A stretch of DNA of 60,904 bases from an uncultured Burkholderiales bacterium (GTDB taxonomy: Bacteria > Pseudomonadota > Gammaproteobacteria > Burkholderiales > Burkholderiaceae_C), in assembly GCA_937873395.1 (NCBI GenBank), contig CALMYH010000080.1, forward strand, positions 1 to 60,904, in the 5' to 3' direction. This document shows positions 28,998-37,308 of this stretch, piece after piece. The notes beneath the pieces are model-generated. The model saw nothing but the letters and a program-made list of their open reading frames with translations, searched no databases and had not been told where the DNA came from. Within the stretch, counting starts at the first letter, position 1. Every line of letters starts with the position of its first letter. Position numbers and translations under genes: made by a program.

Positions 28998-29258
28998 TCA
29001 GTCTTCCTGCATGCCGAACTTGCGGTCGATGTCTTTCATCTTTTTCGCGTACCAGAAGATCAGCGCGATGAAGATGTAGATCGAACCTTGCTGGGCAAAC
29101 CAGAACCCCAGCGGGTAGCCGCCGAGCTGGATGCTGTTGAGAGCAGGGGCAAACAGGATGCCCGCGCCGTACGACACAACAGCCCAGATGACCAAAACCT
29201 TGGTCAACAGGCTGAGCGTCGCAGACCAATAGGCCTTTGCGTTGTTGTCACTCGACAT
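28998..29258 (-). CDS. DUF4212 small membrane subunit, second copy
   Basis: The 86-aa protein has two membrane spans (about 19-37 and 52-68) and family phrases LTKVLVIWAVVSYGAGILFA and GGYPLGFWFAQQGSIYIFIA. The start is decided by the ribosome site: GAGGAG sits 9 nt before the ATG at 29258, whereas the in-frame ATG at 29267 directly abuts it. It is co-transcribed with the symporter at 27124-28977. Confidence 0.86.
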   Translation of the reverse strand: MSSDNNAKAYWSATLSLLTKVLVIWAVVSYGAGILFAPALNSIQLGGYPLGFWFAQQGSIYIFIALIFWYAKKMKDIDRKFGMQED

Positions 29259-29528
29259 GAACGTCATCTCCTCGTAGTGATGCGCTGGATGTTTTGGCGG
29301 CTTTCGCCGCCACGCTTTGCATGCCATTGACCGTGCGGTTTTTGGCATTACGGTCGCGACTGTCGTGCCGCTTTCTTACAGCAAAATTGCTGCGACGAGG
29401 CTGCGACAGCAAACCTAGGGTAAGCACCTAGCAAACGTTTCGACGTCTGACGCCGGCCTTGCAAAGAACCTGCCACGAGCCCTCGGGCCAAGCCCGGTCA
29501 ACCGAGGTGCTCGGGCAACAAGCCATGA
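29259..29528. other. Non-coding upstream region of the second symporter operon
   Basis: This stretch of about 270 bp between the DUF4212 gene and the ahpF terminator has no convincing gene. It should hold the symporter promoter. I see an imperfect inverted repeat of CCTAG/CTAGG type near 29413-29430 but no certain promoter or operator. Confidence 0.5.
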
Positions 29529-29531
29529 AAA

Positions 29532-29553
29532 AGGCCCCGGATGACCGGGGCCT
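29532..29553 (-). terminator. Rho-independent terminator after ahpF
   Basis: 9-bp stem AGGCCCCGG/CCGGGGCCT with an ATGA loop; on the minus strand it is followed by a run of five T residues. It lies about 40 bp past the ahpF stop. Confidence 0.85.
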
Positions 29554-29591
29554 GGAAGGGGCGAATCAGGGGGCGGCAGCGCCCCGCGCCA

Positions 29592-31202
29592 TCAGGCGGC
29601 CACAGCGGCCACCGGGCGCTCGGCGGGGACCGGCGTGCGAATCAGGTGATCGAAGGCACTCAGGGCCGCCTTGGCGCCCTCGCCGGCGGCAATCACAATC
29701 TGCTTGTAGGGCACCGTGGTGCAGTCGCCGGCGGCGAACACGCCTTCCACACTGGTGTGCCCCTTGGCGTCCACCACGATCTCGCCGAAGCGGCTGAGCT
29801 CGACCGTGCCCTTGAGGAACTCGGTGTTGGGCACCAGGCCGATCTGAACGAACACGCCTTCCAGCGGCACCAGGTGCTCCTGACCACTCAAGCGATCCTT
29901 GTACTTCAGGCCCGTGACCTTGCCCGTGTCGTTGCCGTTCGCATCCACACCGGTGATCTCGGTGGTCTGGGCGTTGACGTGGATGCTCACGTTGGGCAGG
30001 CTCTTGAGCTTGCTCACCAGCACGGCGTCGGCCTTGAGCTGGTCGGCAAACTCGATCAGCGTCACGTGCTGGACGATGCCGGCCAGGTCAATGGCGGCCT
30101 CGACGCCCGAGTTGCCGCCACCGATGACCGCCGTGCGCTTGCCCTTGAACAGCGGGCCGTCGCAGTGCGGGCAGTAGGCCACGCCCTTGTTCTTGTACGC
30201 CTGTTCGCCCGGCACATTGACGTTGCGCCAGCGCGCGCCGGTGGACAGGATGACGCTGCGCGCCTTGAGCACACCGCCATTGGCCATCTGCACCTGCACC
30301 AGGCCGCCCGGCTCGCTGGCCGGAACCAGCTTTTCGGCGCGCTGCAGGTTCATCAGGTCCACTTCGTAGTGGCGCACCTGGGCTTCCAGCGCCGCAGCAA
30401 ACTTGGGGCCGTCGGTTTCCAGCACCGAGATGTAGTTCTCGATGGCCAGGGTGTCGTTGACCTGACCGCCGAAGCGCTCCGCCGCCACACCCACGCGGAT
30501 ACCCTTGCGGGCCGCGTAGACGGCCGCCGCCGCACCGGCCGGGCCACCACCGACGATCAGCACGTCGTAGGGGTCCTTGGCATTGAGTTTGGCCGCTTCG
30601 CGCTCGCCGGCATTCGTGTCGAGCTTGGCCACGATTTCCTCGACCGTCATGCGGCCCGAGCCGAACACCTGGCCGTTGAGGAAGACCATGGGAACCGCCA
30701 TGATCTCGCGCTCGGTCACTTCCTGCTGGAAGGTGCCGCCCTCGATCACCACGGTGCGCACCTTGGGGTTGACGATGGCCATGAGCGACAGGGCCTGCAC
30801 CACGTCCGGGCAGTTGTGGCAGGAGAGGGACATGTAGACCTCGAAGCCGAAATCACCGTCCAGCGCCTTGATGGCGTCGATCACCTCCTGCTCCACCTTG
30901 GGCGGGTGGCCGCCGGTCCACAGCAGGGCCAGCACGAGCGAGGTGAACTCATGGCCCAGCGGCAGGCCGGCAAAGCGAACGCCCGTGGTCTCACCGTCAC
31001 GGGCAATCACGAACGAGGGCTTGCGGGCATCGCTGCCGGAGACATCCAGGCCGATCTTGTCCGACACACCGGCGATGTCGTCCAGCAGGCCGCGCATCTC
31101 CTGGCTGGCGGCGCTGTCGTCCAGCGAAGCGATCAGGCGGATGGGCTGGCGCAGCATGCCCATGTACTGCTGCAACTGGGCTTTGAGGGTGGCGTCAAGC
31201 AT
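29592..31202 (-). CDS. ahpF: Alkyl hydroperoxide reductase subunit F (NADH-dependent AhpC reductase)
   Basis: In this 536-aa flavoprotein, the N-terminal tandem thioredoxin-fold domain has the redox pair in [12 protein letters not shown]. The FAD Rossmann motif [20 protein letters not shown] comes next, then the thioredoxin-reductase-type disulfide CPHCDGPLF, the NAD-binding [15 protein letters not shown] and the FAD-binding end [20 protein letters not shown]. It passes electrons from NADH to AhpC. AAGGAG precedes the ATG at 31202. It is downstream of ahpC on the same strand with a 211-bp spacer holding a strong stem-loop. Confidence 0.95.
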   Translation of the reverse strand: MLDATLKAQLQQYMGMLRQPIRLIASLDDSAASQEMRGLLDDIAGVSDKIGLDVSGSDARKPSFVIARDGETTGVRFAGLPLGHEFTSLVLALLWTGGHPPKVEQEVIDAIKALDGDFGFEVYMSLSCHNCPDVVQALSLMAIVNPKVRTVVIEGGTFQQEVTEREIMAVPMVFLNGQVFGSGRMTVEEIVAKLDTNAGEREAAKLNAKDPYDVLIVGGGPAGAAAAVYAARKGIRVGVAAERFGGQVNDTLAIENYISVLETDGPKFAAALEAQVRHYEVDLMNLQRAEKLVPASEPGGLVQVQMANGGVLKARSVILSTGARWRNVNVPGEQAYKNKGVAYCPHCDGPLFKGKRTAVIGGGNSGVEAAIDLAGIVQHVTLIEFADQLKADAVLVSKLKSLPNVSIHVNAQTTEITGVDANGNDTGKVTGLKYKDRLSGQEHLVPLEGVFVQIGLVPNTEFLKGTVELSRFGEIVVDAKGHTSVEGVFAAGDCTTVPYKQIVIAAGEGAKAALSAFDHLIRTPVPAERPVAAVAA

Positions 31203-31256
31203 GGCGGACTCCTTGAATGCGTGAAAGATGGAAATGCGGAACCAATGCCGCTGGTG

Positions 31257-31280
31257 GCTGGGCCTGCAAACAGGCCCAGC
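31257..31280. other. Stem-loop between ahpC and ahpF
   Basis: A perfect 10-bp stem (GCTGGGCCTG/CAGGCCCAGC) with a 4-nt loop and no U-run. It may stabilise the ahpC message or attenuate read-through into ahpF, giving more AhpC than AhpF; this role is inferred. Confidence 0.5.
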
Positions 31281-31413
31281 GGGCAGCGGAACTGCCAGAA
31301 GAAACAGAAGCGCGAAGTGGCTCAGTCCAGAACGCGGCGGAACCGGCTCCGCCGGGCCGCTCGCGTTGTCCCCCTGGGGGGAAGACGCGCCGCAGGCGCG
31401 GCGCAGGGGGGTG

Positions 31414-31992
31414 TCAAATTTTCCCGACGAGGTCCAGAGAAGGAGCCAGGGTTTTGGCGCCTTCGTTCCACTTGGCCGGGCAGACCTGGCCAGGGTTGGC
31501 GGCCACAAACTGGGCGGCCTTGAGCTTGCGCACGGTTTCCTTGACATCGCGGGCGATGGCGTTGTCGTGCACTTCGGCGGTCTTGATCACGCCTTCGGGG
31601 TTGATCACGAAGGTGCCGCGCAGGGCCAGGCCTTCTTCGGGGATGTGCACGCCGAAAGCGTTGGTCAGCTGGTGGGTCGGGTCGCCGACCAGCGGGAAAC
31701 GGGCCTTGCCCACGGCCGGGCTGGTCTCGTGCCACACCTTGTGCGAGAAGTGGGTGTCGGTGGTCACGATGTAGACCTCGGCACCGGCCTTGGCGAACTC
31801 GGCGTAGTTGTCGGCGGCGTCTTCGATTTCGGTCGGGCAGTTGAAGGTGAAGGCGGCCGGCATGAAGATCAGGACCGACCACTTGCCGTGCAGGTTCTTC
31901 TCGGTGATTTCGATGAACTCGCCCTTGCCGCCATCGCGGTTGACGAAAGCGGTGGTCTTGAACGGCTGGACTTGGGTGTTGATCAGGGACAT
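31414..31992 (-). CDS. ahpC: Alkyl hydroperoxide reductase subunit C (peroxiredoxin)
   Basis: The 192-aa 2-Cys peroxiredoxin has the peroxidatic Cys in [11 protein letters not shown] and the resolving Cys in [11 protein letters not shown]. It reduces H2O2, organic peroxides and possibly peroxynitrite, and is recycled by AhpF. AAGGAA precedes the ATG at 31992. The upstream region (32047-32122) has repeated ATAG/CTAT elements like an OxyR site. Length and sequence are typical of E. coli-type AhpC. Confidence 0.96.
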   Translation of the reverse strand: MSLINTQVQPFKTTAFVNRDGGKGEFIEITEKNLHGKWSVLIFMPAAFTFNCPTEIEDAADNYAEFAKAGAEVYIVTTDTHFSHKVWHETSPAVGKARFPLVGDPTHQLTNAFGVHIPEEGLALRGTFVINPEGVIKTAEVHDNAIARDVKETVRKLKAAQFVAANPGQVCPAKWNEGAKTLAPSLDLVGKI

Positions 31993-32046
31993 GGTGTTTC
32001 CTTGGTTGAGGTTGCGAGAAAGGGCTTGCAGTGCTTGTTGCACCGC

Positions 32047-32122
32047 AATAGACTGAATCATAGCGGAGATCTATCGGATCATCATATTGATAGTTGCTAT
32101 TTGATCGATAGTATTTGCTGCA
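32047..32122. promoter_or_regulatory. OxyR-like ATAG/CTAT array upstream of ahpC
   Basis: The 311-bp ahpC/receptor spacer contains ATAG at 32060, CTAT at 32071, ATAG at 32090, CTAT at 32097 and ATAG at 32108, plus another ATAG at 32047. The pairs ATAG-N7-CTAT (32060-32074) and CTAT-N7-ATAG (32097-32111) follow the spacing of the OxyR consensus. Outer quarter-sites are imperfect. Position and target (ahpC) support OxyR control. Confidence 0.5.
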
Positions 32123-32198
32123 CCGCACACATCGATCGCTTGCCCGCAGTCGGGTCGCATGGGCGCAAACAAAAAACCGGCTTCAACACGTTACTTTA

Positions 32199-32213
32199 TC
32201 GGAATCATTCGCA
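32199..32213. promoter_or_regulatory. Fur-box-like site before the TonB-dependent receptor
   Basis: TCGGAATCATTCGCA (read on the minus strand TGCGAATGATTCCGA) matches 10 of 14 defined positions of the 7-1-7 Fur consensus. It lies just upstream of an AT-rich TTAAAATAC stretch at about 32220-32228 and 90 bp before the receptor ATG. Confidence 0.55.
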
Positions 32214-32303
32214 TTTGCGTTAAAATACAGACGCTTACATCCCCAGCCAGCCACAGCGTCCCGTGCGTTGCAGCCAGCCAAAAACCCTTTGTGCTCTGCA
32301 ACC

Positions 32304-34634
32304 ATGCCATCCAGAAAACCCAGCCGGCGCCTGCGCGCCACCCGTCGCCCCATCGGGGCTGCTCCTGTCGTTGCCCTGCCACTTGGCGCCATGCTCCTGG
32401 CCGGCTCGCTCGGCGCCCTGGCCCAGGACAACAGCTCCACGGGCGTGACCCTGCCCACGGTGGTGGTCAAAGAGTCGGCCTTCGCCCCGGAAGGCAAGGA
32501 CGCGCTGCGCGCCACCGAAACCACCATCGGCAAGGGCAACCAGGCCCTGCGGGACATTCCCCAGTCGGTGACCGTGGTGACCGAAAAGCTCATCGACGAC
32601 CGCAACCTGGACACCGTCAAGGAAGCGCTGAAGAACACCGCCGGCGTCACGTTTCTCGCGGCCGAAGGGGGTGAGGAGGACATTCGCCTGCGTGGGTTCT
32701 CGCTGCAGGCCACCGGCGATCTGTTCATCGACGGGATGCGCGACCCGGCCATCTACGACCGGGACACCTTCAACCTGGACCGCATGGAGGTGCTGCGCGG
32801 ATCGGCCTCCATGCTGTTCGGGCGCGGCTCGACCGGCGGAGCGGTCAACCAGGTGTCCAAAATGCCCCGCCTCATCGACGAGCACCAGGTCGACCTGACC
32901 CTGGGCAGCCGCCAGTACGTGCGGGCCGTGGGTGACTTCAACCTCAAGACCGGTGAGAACGCGGCCCTGCGCATCAACGCCATGGTGACCAAGGCCGACA
33001 ACGACGGCACCGGCGCCAGCCTCGACAAGCGCGGTCTGGCCGCGGCCTACCGCTGGGGCATCGGCGAGAAGAACGAGCTGATGGCCAGCCTCTACCACCT
33101 GGACAACAACAACGGCATCAACTACGGACTGCCCTTCATTGCGCCCTACGCCGGTGCGCCTGCGAACGAGCGGGTGCTGCTGCCGCTGGATCCGGACGCC
33201 TACTATGGCCTGGCCAGCGACTACAACGAGAGCGGCGGCACCATCGCCACGCTGGGGCACACCCACCGGTTCAGCCGGGACAGCGAGCTGACCACCAGGC
33301 TGCGTGTGGGCGAGTTCAACCGCGATCAGCGCTCCGGCGCCATTCGCCTGGCCGGGGCGGCGCAGCAGCCGGGCGGCGTCGCGGCCCATCTGGGCAACTT
33401 CGGCCCCGACACACGCTTCACGCGCGGCACGCACCTGAAGATCCAGGACATGGACATCGTGCAGGCCCAGACCGACTACACGACCAGGTTCGAGGCCCTG
33501 GGTGTCCGCCACCACCTGATGGCGGGCGCGGACTTCTCGCAGGAAAAGCGCACCGTCTTTGCCGCCCGCAACGCCGCGCAGGGAGGCGTCACCCTCACCA
33601 AGCCTCCGACCACGGTCGGCACGCCCAACGACGGCGCCTTCGTCGACGAAGCCTCGCGCGTGCTGCGCGTCGGCAACGACTACAAGGCCAGCGGCTGGGG
33701 CGCCTATGTCCAGGACGTGGTGCAGGTAACGCCCCAGATCAAGCTGGTCGGCGGCCTGCGCTACGACAACCTGGTGGGCGACTACAACCTGCGCAGCATC
33801 CCCAACAACGCCGCCGGTCCCGAAACCGTCACCGCCTACCGGATGAAGATTTCGGAGCTGAGCCAGCGTGTCGGCGCCCTGTACCAGCCGACCGACCGGC
33901 ACTCCTTCCACGTCTCGGCCGGCACCTCCTTCAACACCTCGGGCGATGCCTACTCGCTGAGCGCCGGCAACGTCGACACGCCGCCGGAGAAAAGCATCAA
34001 CCTGGAGGTGGGCGCCAGGCTCGATTCGGCCAACAAGCAGTGGACCACCCGCCTGGCCGTGTTCCGATCCACCAAGCTCAATGAGCGCAACACCGACCCG
34101 GACCGCACCGTCATCAACCCCCAGACCGGTTTGCCCACGGCGGTCATCTCGACCTCGGGCCGACGCCATGTCGCCGGCTTCGAGATCGACGTCACCGGCC
34201 GGCTCAACCCCAGGTGGGAGGTGTACGGCTCCTACATGTGGATGCCCGTGGCCCGGGTGACCAAGGCGGCTCCCTGCCCCGCTTCGGGCGGCTGCGCCCA
34301 GAACACCCCGGGCGAGCGGGTGGGCGATCGCCCGGCCCTGACCCCGGAACACAGCGGCTCGGTGTGGACCACCTACCAGCTCACCCCCAAGTTCCGGGTG
34401 GGCGGCGGCCTGAACTTCCGCAGCAAGCAGACTCCGACGCGCGTCGAGTTCAATGTGCCCGGCTACGTCACCGCAGACCTCATGGCCGAGTACCGCTTCG
34501 ACTTCGACCGGCTGGCCATCAAGGCCAACCTGAGCAACGTCACCAACAAGCTCTATGCCGACCAGCTCTACCCGGCCCACTATGTGCCGGGCGCCGGGCG
34601 CACGCTGCAGGTGACCGCCAGCCTGAAGTTCTGA
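32304..34634 (+). CDS. TonB-dependent siderophore receptor
   Basis: The 776-aa outer-membrane protein has a signal peptide with a long basic start (cleavage likely after GALA, residue 40), a TonB-box-like TLPTVVVKE at about 49-57, and a plug domain (DIPQSVTVVTEKLIDDRNLD, EEDIRLRGFSLQATGDLFID, MEVLRGSASMLFGRGSTGGA). A 22-strand barrel follows, ending NVTNKLYADQLYPAHYVPGAGRTLQVTASLKF-type with a terminal Phe. It should import a ferric siderophore, probably catecholate-like, using TonB energy; the ligand is inferred only from similarity in style. The bacterioferritin gene follows. Confidence 0.9.
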   Translation: MPSRKPSRRLRATRRPIGAAPVVALPLGAMLLAGSLGALAQDNSSTGVTLPTVVVKESAFAPEGKDALRATETTIGKGNQALRDIPQSVTVVTEKLIDDRNLDTVKEALKNTAGVTFLAAEGGEEDIRLRGFSLQATGDLFIDGMRDPAIYDRDTFNLDRMEVLRGSASMLFGRGSTGGAVNQVSKMPRLIDEHQVDLTLGSRQYVRAVGDFNLKTGENAALRINAMVTKADNDGTGASLDKRGLAAAYRWGIGEKNELMASLYHLDNNNGINYGLPFIAPYAGAPANERVLLPLDPDAYYGLASDYNESGGTIATLGHTHRFSRDSELTTRLRVGEFNRDQRSGAIRLAGAAQQPGGVAAHLGNFGPDTRFTRGTHLKIQDMDIVQAQTDYTTRFEALGVRHHLMAGADFSQEKRTVFAARNAAQGGVTLTKPPTTVGTPNDGAFVDEASRVLRVGNDYKASGWGAYVQDVVQVTPQIKLVGGLRYDNLVGDYNLRSIPNNAAGPETVTAYRMKISELSQRVGALYQPTDRHSFHVSAGTSFNTSGDAYSLSAGNVDTPPEKSINLEVGARLDSANKQWTTRLAVFRSTKLNERNTDPDRTVINPQTGLPTAVISTSGRRHVAGFEIDVTGRLNPRWEVYGSYMWMPVARVTKAAPCPASGGCAQNTPGERVGDRPALTPEHSGSVWTTYQLTPKFRVGGGLNFRSKQTPTRVEFNVPGYVTADLMAEYRFDFDRLAIKANLSNVTNKLYADQLYPAHYVPGAGRTLQVTASLKF

Positions 34635-34731
34635 CCCGGCACCCGGTCATGATGATCAGGTACGGGCCGGCCGGGTGGACATAAAGACCCATAATCGGGG
34701 ACATTTCCCAGCCATTTATCAGGAGCATTCC

Positions 34732-35208
34732 ATGAAAGGCGACGCTCAGGTCATTGCCCACCTGCAGGCCCAGCTCAAGAACGAGCTGACGGCCATCAAC
34801 CAGTACTTCCTGCACTACCGCATGCTCAAGCACTGGGGCTTCGACAAGCTGGCCAGGAAGGAATACGCCGAGTCCATCGGCGAGATGAAGCATGCCGACG
34901 TGCTGATGGACCGCATCTTCATGCTCGACGGCCTGCCCAACCTGCAGGACCTGGGCAAACTCAAGGTCGGCGAATCGGTGCCCGAGATCCTGGCGTGTGA
35001 CCTGGCCATGGAACAGGGTGCCCAGCAAACCATCAAGGACGGCATGGCCCATTGCGAGACGGTGCGTGACTACGTCTCGCGCGATCTGCTGCAGGGCATC
35101 CTGGACGACACCGAGGAACACATCGACTTCCTGGAAACCCAGCTCGATCTCATCGAGAAAGTGGGCCTTCAGAACTACCTGCAGAGCCAGATGGGCGAAC
35201 TGGAGTGA
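34732..35208 (+). CDS. bfr: Bacterioferritin
   Basis: The 158-aa protein aligns without gaps to classic bacterioferritin. It has ferroxidase ligands E18, E51, H54, E94 and H130, heme-ligand Met52 (GEMKHAD), and the phrases LEGLPN-like MLDGLPNLQDLGKL and GLQNYLQSQM. One departure is seen: the position of the bridging Glu127 is Thr (ILDDTEEH), with Glu at 128 and 129. It stores iron as ferric mineral in a 24-mer. AGGAG at 34721-34725 sets the ATG. It is followed by bfd, which releases the stored iron. Confidence 0.94.
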   Translation: MKGDAQVIAHLQAQLKNELTAINQYFLHYRMLKHWGFDKLARKEYAESIGEMKHADVLMDRIFMLDGLPNLQDLGKLKVGESVPEILACDLAMEQGAQQTIKDGMAHCETVRDYVSRDLLQGILDDTEEHIDFLETQLDLIEKVGLQNYLQSQMGELE

Positions 35209-35231
35209 GACGGGGGACAACACAGGCGCTT

Positions 35232-35268
35232 GTGTGCGCAAATGAAATCGATTATCATTTGCGCACAC
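35232..35268. promoter_or_regulatory. 14-bp inverted repeat enclosing a Fur box, upstream of bfd
   Basis: Perfect 14-bp arms (35232-35245 and 35255-35268) surround a 9-bp centre. The inner part, TGAAATCGATTATCA at 35243-35257, matches 11 of 14 defined positions of the 7-1-7 Fur consensus. It lies 24 bp after the bfr stop and 18 bp before the bfd ATG, so it could be both a Fur operator for bfd and a hairpin at the end of the bfr message. Confidence 0.65.
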
Positions 35269-35286
35269 CAACCGTGAGAGGCTCCC

Positions 35287-35517
35287 ATGATCGTCTGTGT
35301 CTGCCACCGGGTTAGCGACCAGCACATCGCCCGTGCTGCGCGCAACGGCATGGCCTTTGACGACATCCAGCTCGAACTCGGTGTGGCCACCCAGTGCGGC
35401 AAGTGCGAATCCTGCGCGCGCGCGGTCTGGTCCGAATGCAGCCCGGGTCTCAACACCGCACACATCTTTCAGGCATCTGCGGCAGCGTCCGCCCAGGGCC
35501 CGGCCAGCCGCAGCTGA
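35287..35517 (+). CDS. bfd: Bacterioferritin-associated ferredoxin
   Basis: The 76-aa [2Fe-2S] protein has cluster ligands C4 and C6 (MIVCVCHRVSD) and C37 and C40 (QCGKCESC), the Bfd spacing. Bfd docks on bacterioferritin and passes electrons to the heme to mobilise stored iron under iron limitation. Fur control is indicated by the site at 35243-35257. The C-terminal tail of about 15 residues is Ala/Ser-rich and probably disordered. Confidence 0.94.
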   Translation: MIVCVCHRVSDQHIARAARNGMAFDDIQLELGVATQCGKCESCARAVWSECSPGLNTAHIFQASAAASAQGPASRS

Positions 35518-35580
35518 GCCCGGGGCCGCCACCCTGCTTCGGTTTGCCTGGGGCGAGCCTGAAAAACCCGCTTTTAATCG

Positions 35581-35618
35581 TAATACGACTCATTATTGTT
35601 CGTCTTAGATGTTATACT
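35581..35618 (+). promoter_or_regulatory. AT-rich promoter region of the tonB operon
   Basis: In an otherwise GC-rich spacer, 35575-35620 is AT-rich and has a good -10 hexamer TATACT at 35613-35618. A -35 near 35590-35595 is weak. The upstream segment TAATACGACTCATTATT could overlap a Fur-type operator, but its match to the Fur consensus is poor (8 of 14). Confidence 0.45.
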
Positions 35619-35653
35619 GACTTCCTGTTCCGTCCTCACCGCCAAACTCGTCC

Positions 35654-35731
35654 ATGCTCACCGCCCTCGGCCTCGTCGGAGGCACGCTTGCCCTGACCCT
35701 GGTGGCCCTCTGCTGGGTGTTCGGCCGCTGA
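35654..35731 (+). CDS. Possible 25-aa transmembrane micropeptide
   Basis: ATG at 35654 opens a 25-residue frame that is almost entirely one hydrophobic span (MLTALGLVGGTLALTLVALC, then WVFGR). It lies 36 bp after the -10 of the tonB-operon promoter and 113 bp before tonB. No clear ribosome site is seen. It could be a leader peptide or a small accessory membrane protein, or chance. Confidence 0.3.
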   Translation: MLTALGLVGGTLALTLVALCWVFGR

Positions 35732-35844
35732 CTCCCGATACCGCCTCGCCCGACCTGCCACCGGCAGCCCCGTCCTACACTATGAGTGCCAGTCTGGCCC
35801 CTGTTTACCCTGGCTTTTCTCCCTGCGACGAGCCATCACCCTTC

Positions 35845-36516
35845 ATGTCTGCCCGCCTTCTCATCGTCGTGGCCGTCATCGGTGCCCACATCCTGGGGCT
35901 CTGGGCCCTTCAGAGCGGGCTGCTGCGCCGCGTGGTCGAAACCATCGTGCCGGTGCAGGTGCTGGCCGACTTCGTCCAGCTGCCCCAGCCCCAGGTGGAG
36001 CCAGCCCCACCGCCGCCCGCCGCCCGGCCGGAACCACCCCGCCCCCGACCAGCGACCCCACGCGCCCCGGCACCCGCACCCGCACCCGAACCGCTGCCGG
36101 TCGCCGAAGCGGCGCCGACGGCGGCCCTCGAAGTGGCAGCCCCGGACAAGCTGGAGCCCGCACCCACAGCGGCCACCGCCACCGCGCCCAACAGCAACGG
36201 TGTGCCTGGCGCGGCGCCTGCGGCCCCCGCTCCGGTGGTGCTGCCCTCCAGCAGCGCCGCCTACCTCAACAACCCGCCGCCCGCCTACCCGCCCCTGTCC
36301 CGCCGGCTGGGCGAGCAAGGTCGTGTGGTCGTCCGCGCCTACATCGACGTTGACGGCACCGCCACCCGCGCCGAGATCCGCAGCTCCAGCGGCTATGACC
36401 GCCTCGATCAGGCGGCTCTTCAAACCGTGCTGCGCTGGCGCTACGTGCCGGGCAAACGCGGTGGTGTGCCCGAAGCCATGTGGTTCAACATTCCGATCAG
36501 TTTTGTGCTGGAGTGA
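35845..36516 (+). CDS. tonB: TonB energy-transducing protein
   Basis: The 223-aa protein has one N-terminal span (LLIVVAVIGAHILGLWALQS, residues 4-23) and a Pro/Ala-rich periplasmic spacer with PEP-type repeats. The C-terminal TonB domain (NNPPPAYPPLSRRLGEQGRV, VDGTATRAEIRSSSGYDRLD, RWRYVPGKRGG) is complete. The start at 35845 puts the span at the usual place; ATG at 35782 in the same frame is possible. It couples the proton motive force from ExbB/ExbD to outer-membrane receptors such as that at 32304. It is first in a tonB-exbB-exbD-hemP operon. Confidence 0.92.
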   Translation: MSARLLIVVAVIGAHILGLWALQSGLLRRVVETIVPVQVLADFVQLPQPQVEPAPPPPAARPEPPRPRPATPRAPAPAPAPEPLPVAEAAPTAALEVAAPDKLEPAPTAATATAPNSNGVPGAAPAAPAPVVLPSSSAAYLNNPPPAYPPLSRRLGEQGRVVVRAYIDVDGTATRAEIRSSSGYDRLDQAALQTVLRWRYVPGKRGGVPEAMWFNIPISFVLE

Positions 36517-36570
36517 GCCTGCTGACCGACAGGTTGTCTCATTCCCTTCTCATTTCCTACCATCAACACC

Positions 36571-37305
36571 ATGGACGCTTCTTTTGCCAACAACGGCCTT
36601 GCCCTGATCTGGACCGAAGGTGACGCCGTCATCAGGACGGTCGCCGTCGTGCTCTTCCTCATGTCGCTGGCCACCTGGGTCATCTTTCTGTGGAAGTTGC
36701 TCGACCAGCGCGCCCACCGGCGCCAGGCCAAAGGCTGCGAAGGCTTCTGGCACAGCGCCGACTTCGCCGAGGGCATGGACAAACTGGGGGATGCCCAGAA
36801 CAACCCGTTTCGCAACCTGGCGATGGAGGGTCGCGAAGCCCAGAGGCACATCCTGCACAAGGACGGCCGCACCGGGCCGCAGTTGCACGACAGCCTGGAC
36901 GTGAGCGACTGGGTCGAGCGCTGCCTGCGCCGCAGCCTGGACGACCACACGGCCAGGTCACAAAGCGGCCTGACGGTGCTGGCCTCCATCGCCTCCACCG
37001 CGCCCTTCATCGGCCTGTTCGGGACCGTCTGGGGCATCTACCACGCGCTGCTGGGCATCGGCGCCGCCGGCCAGGTCAGCATCGACCAGGTGGCCGGCCC
37101 CATCGGCGAGGCGCTGGTCATGACCGCGCTGGGCCTGCTGGTGGCGATTCCGGCGGTGCTGGCCTACAACGCGCTGGTGCGCGGCAACAAGCGCATCGCC
37201 CACCAGCTCAACCGCTTTGCCCACGACCTGCACGCCTACTTCGTCACCGGTGCCCGCGTCAGTGCCGGCAGCGAGGGCAAGGTGCTGCCCATGAAAAGGG
37301 GCTGA
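36571..37305 (+). CDS. exbB: ExbB/TolQ/MotA-family proton channel protein
   Basis: The 244-aa protein has three spans: one near the N-terminus (VIRTVAVVLFLMSLATWVIF), and a pair around TVLASIASTAPFIGLFGTVWGIYHALLGIG and GEALVMTALGLLVAIPAVLA. This matches the MotA/TolQ/ExbB family. The neighbours tonB and exbD identify it as ExbB rather than TolQ. With ExbD it harvests the proton gradient for TonB. Confidence 0.93.
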   Translation: MDASFANNGLALIWTEGDAVIRTVAVVLFLMSLATWVIFLWKLLDQRAHRRQAKGCEGFWHSADFAEGMDKLGDAQNNPFRNLAMEGREAQRHILHKDGRTGPQLHDSLDVSDWVERCLRRSLDDHTARSQSGLTVLASIASTAPFIGLFGTVWGIYHALLGIGAAGQVSIDQVAGPIGEALVMTALGLLVAIPAVLAYNALVRGNKRIAHQLNRFAHDLHAYFVTGARVSAGSEGKVLPMKRG

Positions 37306-37308
37306 TCC

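Noticed and set aside
27001-29079. 692-codon open frame on the + strand
   Set aside because: It is the shadow of the second symporter gene; the His/Gly/Asp-rich composition and lack of motifs argue against coding.
29268-29528. Sigma-54 promoter before the second symporter pair
   Set aside because: No GG-N10-GC element with proper flanks could be found on the minus strand.
32235-34580. 781-codon open frame on the minus strand
   Set aside because: Antisense shadow of the TonB-dependent receptor, whose frame has a complete signal peptide, plug and barrel.
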